From an uncultured Acetatifactor sp. (GTDB taxonomy: Bacteria > Bacillota > Clostridia > Lachnospirales > Lachnospiraceae), in contig CAJUFO010000007.1 of the NCBI GenBank assembly GCA_910585615.1, forward strand, positions 1 through 19,337: a stretch of DNA of 19,337 nucleotides, written 5' to 3'. Numbering within the stretch: position 1 is the stretch's first letter; the number at the start of each line of letters is the position of its first letter. This document shows positions 13,837-19,337 of this stretch, in pieces. A program made the translations under genes and the position numbers. Under the pieces are notes generated by a model, which was not told where the DNA came from, searched no databases, and saw only the letters and a list, made by a program, of their open reading frames with translations.

Positions 13837-15609
13837 ATGTACTATTCGGAGGAGATTGTGGAGGAGGTCAGGGCGAGGAACGATATCGTGGAGGTGGTCT
13901 CGGGATACGTGAGACTGCAGAAAAAGGGCAGCCGCTATTGGGGGCTCTGCCCTTTCCACAACGAGAAATCGGCATCCTTCTCCGTGAACGGCGATATACA
14001 GGTATTCCACTGCTTCGGCTGCGGTGCGGGTGGAAATGTGTACACCTTTGTGATGAACTATGAGAACTATTCCTTCCCGGAGGCAGTGAAGATGCTTGCG
14101 GAGCGGGCCGGTGTGGCGCTTCCCGAGGAGAGCGGGTCCGAGGGCGCCAGGCAGCGGGAGAACAGGCGCGCCAGGCTTCTGGAGGTCAACAAGGCGGCGG
14201 CGAAATTCTTCTATTATCAGCTGCGCAGCCCCCACGGGGAGATTGGATACCGGTATCTGAAAAAGAGGGAGCTTTCCGATGAGACCATGCACAGATTCGG
14301 CCTGGGCTTCGCGGGGAAAAACGGGGCATATCTGGTGCAGTATCTGCGGGAGAAGGGCTTTGAGGACGAGCTGATACAGGAGGCGGGCCTGGCCAGCCAT
14401 TCCGAGAAATACGGCCTGAACAGCCAGTTCTGGAACCGGGTCATGTATCCGATTCAGGACATCAACAACCGGGTCATCGGCTTCGGCGGCCGGGTAATGG
14501 GGGACGGGGAGCCCAAATACCTGAATTCGCCGGAGACGCCTGTGTTCGACAAGAGGCGCAATCTCTATGGCCTGAACTACGCCAGAAAGGCCAGGAGCGG
14601 CAGCATCATTCTCTGCGAGGGCTATATGGATGTCATCGCCATGCATCAGGCGGGCTTCACCCAGGCGGTGGCCTCTCTGGGGACTGCCTTTACGGCGGAG
14701 CAGGCGGCCTTGCTCAGGCGCTATACGGAGACGGTGCTGCTGGCCTATGACAGCGACGGCGCGGGTGTAAAGGCGGCGCTGCGGGCCATCGGTATCCTGC
14801 GGGAGGCCGGGCTTACAGGCAAAGTCATCAACATGCAGCCCTACAAGGATCCGGACGAATTCATGAAGGGGCTGGGGAGGGAGGCCTTTGAGGAACGGAT
14901 TCGCCAGGCGGAGAACAGCTTCTTCTTCGAAGTCCGGATACTACAGGGACAGTTCGACATGGACGACCCGGAGGAGAAGACCAGGTTCCACAGGGAGATC
15001 GCGAAGAAGCTATGCGAATTTTCCGAGGATGTGGAGAGGGACAACTATCTCCAGGCAGTGGCCGAAAAGTACTATATCGGCATCGACAACCTGCGCAGGC
15101 TGGTATCGAGCTACGCCAGGGGCACCGGCCTGGCGAAGCCCATAGACCGCCCCAAATCAGGCATCCAGAAGAAAAAGGGGCCTGAGGAGGGCGCCAGGCA
15201 GTCCCAGAGGCTCCTGATTACATGGATCAGCGCCGAGCCCGGCCTCTATGGCAGGATCAAAAAATACATCTCGGCAGAGGACTTTACGGTGGAAATCTAC
15301 CGCAGGGTGGCGGAGCGGCTTTTTTCGGAGCTGGAGGAGGGCCGGGCCAATCCTGCGGGCATCATCAGTATGTTCGAGGACGGCGAGGAGCAGAAGGAGG
15401 CAGCGGCACTTTTCTCCGCGATACTGCCGCAGTTGGATTCGAAGCAGGAGAGGGAGAAAGCCTTTCAGGAGATTCTGCTCTCCGTGAAAAAGAACAGCTA
15501 TGAGCACTACATCTCCCACATGGGGGCGGACATGGGCGCGCTGGCCAAGGCAATCGAGGGTAAGAAAGCGCTGGAAGAGCTGGCGGGAACGCATATTTCC
15601 TTAGATTAA
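13837..15609 (+). CDS. dnaG: DNA primase DnaG
   Basis: 590 aa from ATG 13837, chosen because GGAGG (13827-13831) sits five bases upstream and MYYSEEIVEEVRARNDIVEV is the family's usual beginning; ATG 13825 adds four residues without a good SD. It synthesises RNA primers at the replication fork with the DnaB-type helicase. The CHC2 zinc-binding domain has Cys38, His41, Cys59 and Cys62 (CPFHNEKS and CFGCGAGG). The RNA-polymerase core follows (RVIGFGGRVMGDGEPKYLNS), and the Toprim fold has Glu261 (CEGYMDV) and Asp305/Asp307 (YDSDGAG). The C-terminal about 150 residues form the less conserved helicase-binding domain. This gene with rpoD is the conserved macromolecular-synthesis operon of Firmicutes. 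Confidence 0.97.
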   Translation: MYYSEEIVEEVRARNDIVEVVSGYVRLQKKGSRYWGLCPFHNEKSASFSVNGDIQVFHCFGCGAGGNVYTFVMNYENYSFPEAVKMLAERAGVALPEESGSEGARQRENRRARLLEVNKAAAKFFYYQLRSPHGEIGYRYLKKRELSDETMHRFGLGFAGKNGAYLVQYLREKGFEDELIQEAGLASHSEKYGLNSQFWNRVMYPIQDINNRVIGFGGRVMGDGEPKYLNSPETPVFDKRRNLYGLNYARKARSGSIILCEGYMDVIAMHQAGFTQAVASLGTAFTAEQAALLRRYTETVLLAYDSDGAGVKAALRAIGILREAGLTGKVINMQPYKDPDEFMKGLGREAFEERIRQAENSFFFEVRILQGQFDMDDPEEKTRFHREIAKKLCEFSEDVERDNYLQAVAEKYYIGIDNLRRLVSSYARGTGLAKPIDRPKSGIQKKKGPEEGARQSQRLLITWISAEPGLYGRIKKYISAEDFTVEIYRRVAERLFSELEEGRANPAGIISMFEDGEEQKEAAALFSAILPQLDSKQEREKAFQEILLSVKKNSYEHYISHMGADMGALAKAIEGKKALEELAGTHISLD

Positions 15610-15708
15610 GGTAAAGATATTGGTAACTTTCTACAGTTACGACCGGCAAGGCATCTATAGCAAATCAAAAAGGGAAAGGACTTCCCGAGGAAGGATGGAA
15701 TTACTACA

Positions 15709-16818
15709 ATGGATGAAAACATACGGGCAAAGTTTGAAGAGAAGGTGAAAGAGCTCCTCAACATGGCCAAAAAGAAGAAGAATGTGCTGGAATATCAGGA
15801 AATCAGCGACTTTTTTGCGGACATGCCTCTGGAGGAGGAGCAGTTCGAGAAGATTCTGGATGCCCTGGAGCAGAATAATGTGGACGTGCTGCGCATCACG
15901 GAGGACGAGACCGACGTGGAGGAGATTATCTTGTCGGAAGAGGACGATGTGGATGTGGAGAATCTGGATCTGTCCATCCCGGACGGTATCAGCCTGGAGG
16001 ATCCTGTGCGCATGTACTTAAAGGAGATCGGCAAGGTGCCCCTATTGTCCGCCGAGGAGGAGATTGAGCTGGCCAAGCGGATGGAGCTGGGGGACGAGGA
16101 CGCGAAGAAGCGGCTGGCCGAGGCCAACTTACGCCTGGTGGTCAGCATCGCCAAGCGGTATGTGGGCCGGGGCATGCTCTTCTTGGATCTGATTCAGGAG
16201 GGGAATCTGGGGCTGATTAAGGCTGTGGAAAAGTTCGACTACCGTAAGGGCTATAAATTCTCCACCTACGCCACATGGTGGATCAGGCAGGCTATCACCA
16301 GGGCCATAGCGGACCAGGCCAGGACTATCCGGATTCCGGTGCATATGGTGGAGACAATCAACAAGCTGATCCGGGTGAGCAGGCAGCTCCTTCAGGAGCT
16401 TGGCAGGGAGCCGACCCCCGAGGAGATAGCGGAGGAGATGAGCATGCCCGCAGATCGGGTGCGGGAGATCCTGAAGATTAGCCAGGAGCCGGTGTCCATG
16501 GAGACGCCGATCGGCGAGGAGGAGGACAGCCATCTGGGAGACTTCATCGAGGACGACAAGGTGCCGGTGCCTGCGGACGCGGCGGCGTTCACCCTGCTGA
16601 AGGAGTCCCTGGTGGAGGTGTTGGGCACCCTCACGGAGAGGGAGCAGAAAGTCCTGCGCCTGCGGTTCGGCCTGGACGATGGCCGGGCCCGGACTCTGGA
16701 AGAGGTGGGAAAGGAATTCAATGTGACCCGCGAGCGCATCCGCCAGATTGAGGCGAAGGCGCTGAGGAAGCTGCGCCACCCCAGCCGCAGCAGAAAGCTG
16801 AAGGACTATCTGGACTGA
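15709..16818 (+). CDS. rpoD: RNA polymerase primary sigma factor RpoD (sigma A)
   Basis: 369 aa, matching Firmicutes sigma-A length. An acidic region 1.1 (EEIILSEEDDVDVENLDL) is followed by region 1.2 (DPVRMYLKEIGKVPLLS), regions 2.1-2.4 (NLRLVVSIAKRYVGRGM, FLDLIQEGNLGLIKAVEKFD and YATWWIRQAITRAI, which melt and read the -10 element), region 3 and region 4.2 with the helix-turn-helix TLEEVGKEFNVTRERIRQIE for the -35. It directs housekeeping transcription, including the TTGACT/TATCAT promoter of the nearby tRNA-Leu. The SD is purine-rich but distant (GAGGAAGG about 15688-15695). The 99-base gap after dnaG shows no clear promoter. The stop overlaps the next start (TGATG). Confidence 0.98.
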   Translation: MDENIRAKFEEKVKELLNMAKKKKNVLEYQEISDFFADMPLEEEQFEKILDALEQNNVDVLRITEDETDVEEIILSEEDDVDVENLDLSIPDGISLEDPVRMYLKEIGKVPLLSAEEEIELAKRMELGDEDAKKRLAEANLRLVVSIAKRYVGRGMLFLDLIQEGNLGLIKAVEKFDYRKGYKFSTYATWWIRQAITRAIADQARTIRIPVHMVETINKLIRVSRQLLQELGREPTPEEIAEEMSMPADRVREILKISQEPVSMETPIGEEEDSHLGDFIEDDKVPVPADAAAFTLLKESLVEVLGTLTEREQKVLRLRFGLDDGRARTLEEVGKEFNVTRERIRQIEAKALRKLRHPSRSRKLKDYLD

Positions 16819-17579
16819 TGGAGAGAAATGCGCGGGCGGGCCGGGCGGCCCTGTCGGGGCGGCTGCGGATGCTGGCCGATATGGTGACCCCGGGAAGCAG
16901 ACTGGCGGACGTGGGCTGCGACCATGCTTTTCTGTCCATCTATCTGGTGCAGGCCGGAATCTGTCCCAGCGCGCTGGCCATGGACGTGCGCAGAGGGCCG
17001 CTGGCGGGGGCGAAGCAGCATGTGGAGGAATACGGGCTTGGGGACTACATAACTTTGCGCCTGTCGGACGGTCTGGAGGCGTATAGGGCGGGAGAGGCCG
17101 ACTCGCTGGTGTGCGCCGGCATGGGCGGCAGGCTCATGGAGCGGATTCTGGGGGAGGGGATGGACCAGGCTAAGAGCCTGGGGGAGCTGATTTTGCAGCC
17201 CCAGTCGGAACTGCCGCGGTTTAGGGCTTTCCTGCGGGAGGCGGGCTTTCAGGTGACGCAGGAGAGGGCCGTCCGCGAGGACGGGAAGTATTACTTTGCC
17301 ATGAAAGCCCGGCCTGTGGAAGGCAACCCGGGGGCCTGCGGCAGGCCGGGGGACAGGACGGATGGATTTGGGCTGTATGACCTGTTCGGGGAACATTTGT
17401 TAAAGCAAAGGGATCAGGTGCTTTTCTCCTACCTGCGGCAGCGAGGGAGCTATCTGGAGCGGCTTGCGGCATCGCTGGCGAGGGCGGACTCGCGAAAGGC
17501 CGGAGGGCGGTCAGAGGAGGTACGGGAGGAGCTGGCGCGGATAGAGGAGGCTCTTGGCTATTACAGCAGCATAGAATGA
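16818..17579 (+). CDS. trmK: tRNA (adenine(22)-N(1))-methyltransferase TrmK
   Basis: 253 aa; ATG 16818 overlaps the rpoD stop as TGATG, so translation is probably coupled. It is an SAM-dependent class I methyltransferase that makes m1A at position 22 of tRNAs. The SAM motif I reads LADVGCDHAFLSIYLVQ (about 29-45), the acidic end of strand 2 is AMDVRRGPLAGAK, and CAGMGGRLM is the characteristic TrmK motif; QPQSELPRFRAFLREAGF follows. The C-terminal about 60 residues are helical and charged, the family's coiled-coil tRNA-binding extension. Its place after rpoD is conserved in many Firmicutes, where a Nif3-family gene often follows; here a nucleoside kinase does. Confidence 0.93.
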   Translation: MERNARAGRAALSGRLRMLADMVTPGSRLADVGCDHAFLSIYLVQAGICPSALAMDVRRGPLAGAKQHVEEYGLGDYITLRLSDGLEAYRAGEADSLVCAGMGGRLMERILGEGMDQAKSLGELILQPQSELPRFRAFLREAGFQVTQERAVREDGKYYFAMKARPVEGNPGACGRPGDRTDGFGLYDLFGEHLLKQRDQVLFSYLRQRGSYLERLAASLARADSRKAGGRSEEVREELARIEEALGYYSSIE

Positions 17580-17597
17580 CAGAAGGGAAGGGTGGAT

Positions 17598-19253
17598 ATG
17601 GTTACAGTTACGATTCATGGAGAGCACAAGCAGGTAGAGCAGGGAACCACGTTCGAGGCCATCGCGGCGGAATACCAGAAGGAATATGACGGCACCATCG
17701 CTTTGGTAAGCGCCAACGGCAAGATTCGGGAGCTTTTTAAGAAGGTTACCAGGGACTGCGAGATAGAATTCTTCACCTTGAAGGACAGCGTCGGGCATAA
17801 ATCCTATATCCGCGCCGCCAAGATGCTGTTTTTGAAGAGCATGAGCGATGTGTTCGGGGCCGATGCCGCCCAGAAGACCTGCGTGGAATTCTCCATAGGC
17901 CGGGGGCTTTATATCAATACCCTGGGAACGGTGGAGGCCACGCAGGAGAATGCACGGCGAATCAAGGACAGGATGGGGGAGCTGGTGGAGGCGGGGACGC
18001 CTTTCCTGAAGAGATCCTATCCGCTGGATGAGGCGATAGAGCTTTTCCGGAGGAAAGGCATGGAGGACAAGGTGAAGCTGTTCCGCTTCCGTATGGGCTC
18101 CACGGTGAATGTGTACGAAATGGAAGGCTATTATGATTACTATTACGGATACATGCTCCCCAACGCGGGGTACATCAGGTGGTATGACGTAATTTCCTAC
18201 GAGGAGGGATTCATGCTGGTGCTCCCTTCTGAGTCCAGGCCCACGACACTGGAGCCCTTCACGGAGAGCAGGAAACTGTTCGACACCATGGAGAGCGCAA
18301 AGAGCTGGGGCAGGACGGCGGGAATCGAGACCGTGGGGGATCTGAATGAGCAGATTTGCCGCGGCTCCGTCAGCGACCTGATTCTGGTGCAGGAGGCCAA
18401 GCAGGAGCGGATGATCGGGGAGATAGCGAAGGACATCGCCAGCAGGGAGAACGTGAAGTTCGTCATGATCGCGGGGCCTTCCTCCTCGGGCAAGACAAGC
18501 TTCTCCCACAGGCTCTCCATCCAGCTGCGCACTCTGGGCAAGGTGCCCCATCCGATTGCGCTGGACAATTATTTTGTGAACAGGGAGCAGACGCCCAGGG
18601 ACGAAAAGGGGGACTACAATTTCGAATGCCTGGAGGCCATAGACGTGAAGCTCTTCAACGAGAACATGGTGAAGCTCCTGGCCGGGGAGCGGGTGGAGCT
18701 TCCGGCATTTAATTTCAAGATAGGGCAGCGGGAGTACAGGGGAGATTATCTGGAGCTTGGAGAAGAGGACATACTCGTCATCGAAGGGATTCACGGGCTC
18801 AATGAGAAGATGTCATACGCCCTGCCGGAGGAGAGCAAATATAAAATCTACATCAGCGCCCTGACCACCCTGAACATAGACGCCCACAACCGCATCCCTA
18901 CCACGGACGGCAGGCTGCTGCGCAGGATGGTCCGGGATGCCCGCACCAGGGGCTCCAGCGCCCAGCGCACCATTCAGATGTGGCCCTCCGTGCGCAGGGG
19001 CGAGGAGGAGAATATCTTCCCCTTCCAGGAGGAGGCGGATGCCATGTTCAACTCGGCGCTTGTCTATGAGCTGGCCATGCTGAAGACCTTCGCGGAGCCC
19101 TTGCTGTTCCAGATTCACAAGGGGGAGCCGGAGTATTACGAGGCCAAGCGGCTGCTGAAGTTCTTGGATTACTTCCTGGGCGTACCCAGCGAGAGCCTGC
19201 CGAACAATTCCATCTGCAGGGAGTTCGTGGGAGGCAGCTGCTTCAATGTCTGA
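17598..19253 (+). CDS. TGS-domain nucleoside (uridine) kinase
   Basis: 551 aa from ATG 17598, placed seven bases after a purine-rich SD (GAAGGGAAGGG, about 17582-17591); GTG 17592 is less likely. The N-terminal about 60 residues are TGS/ubiquitin-like (VTVTIHGEHKQVEQGTTFE) and are followed by a ThrRS second-additional-domain-like segment (GHKSYIRAAKMLFL to about 200). The C-terminal half is a P-loop kinase of the uridine kinase/phosphoribulokinase type, with Walker A GPSSSGKT (293-300), LDNYFVNREQTPRDE and the Walker B-like ILVIEGIHGLN. This fused form is widespread in Clostridia and Thermotogales and is usually annotated nucleoside kinase. It probably salvages pyrimidine nucleosides; the exact substrate is not visible. 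It lies 18 bases after trmK and is probably in the same operon. Confidence 0.9.
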   Translation: MVTVTIHGEHKQVEQGTTFEAIAAEYQKEYDGTIALVSANGKIRELFKKVTRDCEIEFFTLKDSVGHKSYIRAAKMLFLKSMSDVFGADAAQKTCVEFSIGRGLYINTLGTVEATQENARRIKDRMGELVEAGTPFLKRSYPLDEAIELFRRKGMEDKVKLFRFRMGSTVNVYEMEGYYDYYYGYMLPNAGYIRWYDVISYEEGFMLVLPSESRPTTLEPFTESRKLFDTMESAKSWGRTAGIETVGDLNEQICRGSVSDLILVQEAKQERMIGEIAKDIASRENVKFVMIAGPSSSGKTSFSHRLSIQLRTLGKVPHPIALDNYFVNREQTPRDEKGDYNFECLEAIDVKLFNENMVKLLAGERVELPAFNFKIGQREYRGDYLELGEEDILVIEGIHGLNEKMSYALPEESKYKIYISALTTLNIDAHNRIPTTDGRLLRRMVRDARTRGSSAQRTIQMWPSVRRGEEENIFPFQEEADAMFNSALVYELAMLKTFAEPLLFQIHKGEPEYYEAKRLLKFLDYFLGVPSESLPNNSICREFVGGSCFNV

Positions 19254-19285
19254 GCCGCTTCTTTGGCCGCCGCCGGATTTTGCTC

Positions 19286-19314
19286 TTGTAATTTCGGGCG
19301 GCTGCCGTTATAAT
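19286..19314 (+). promoter_or_regulatory. Sigma-A promoter for a gene beyond the right edge
   Basis: TTGTAA (19286-19291) and a consensus TATAAT (19309-19314) are separated by 17 bases, pointing right. It begins 33 bases after the nucleoside kinase stop, so the next gene starts a new transcription unit. No clear terminator is seen between them. Confidence 0.6.
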
Positions 19315-19337
19315 AGATTTCGGATAATAGAATCTGT

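Noticed and set aside
15695..15748. Short ORF from ATG 15695 overlapping the rpoD start
   Set aside because: The SD-like purines abut the ATG with no spacing, and the 17-codon frame lies mostly inside rpoD.
17511..18794. Long open frames on the minus strand opposite the nucleoside kinase, dnaG and dgt (for example 17511-18794 and 13675-14646)
   Set aside because: They lie antisense to clearly recognised genes in GC-rich DNA, are rich in His/Pro/Arg/Leu without motifs, and lack SD sites. They are codon-bias shadows.

Overview
The window looks like a chromosome segment of an anaerobic gut Clostridia bacterium, most likely Lachnospiraceae. The basis is the dgt-dnaG-rpoD-trmK block, the sequence style of the GH31 enzyme, the VanR/BceR-like regulator and strong purine-rich Shine-Dalgarno (SD) sites. 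Family names come from recognition of sequence motifs; no database search was run.

The left part (1 to about 9297) is an accessory region of lower GC: roughly 47% in lines sampled from the glycosidase and permease genes, against about 60% in a line sampled from the core genes on the right. It opens with the end of a small unknown protein and a degenerate tRNA-Asn(GTT). A large multidomain GH31 glycosidase follows, probably an alpha-N-acetylgalactosaminidase-type enzyme. This gene lies between two diverged 102-bp direct repeats, each made of the 3' part of tRNA-Asn, a small hairpin and a terminator. The hairpin differs between the copies by compensatory base changes.

On the minus strand, 4794-8552 holds a four-gene signalling and export module: response regulator, sensor kinase, ABC ATPase and FtsX-type permease. 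Only the response regulator is intact. The kinase has lost its phosphoacceptor region through a frameshift and deletion. Its remaining middle part is fused in frame into the P-loop of the 5'-truncated ATPase, and the permease is split by an in-frame TGA. Between the regulator and the next gene is about 600 bp without a recognisable gene, carrying a duplicated 47-bp palindrome-bearing repeat and a 16-bp inverted repeat.

A complete tRNA-Leu(CAG) with a clear sigma-A-type promoter marks the change to GC-rich, plus-strand genes. The first group is a three-gene set: an HHxxxDG acyltransferase-like protein, a zinc-ribbon membrane protein and an HSL-type alpha/beta hydrolase, closed by a strong hairpin. 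Next comes the core block: dgt (dNTP triphosphohydrolase, with a possible 24-codon leader ORF overlapping its start), dnaG (primase), rpoD (housekeeping sigma factor), trmK (tRNA m1A22 methyltransferase, start overlapping the rpoD stop) and a TGS-containing nucleoside kinase. A promoter for a gene beyond the right edge is visible at 19286-19314.

The most interesting items are the duplicated tRNA-derived structured element around the GH31 gene, the kinase/ATPase chimera in the decaying module, and the acyltransferase/zinc-ribbon/hydrolase trio of unknown function.
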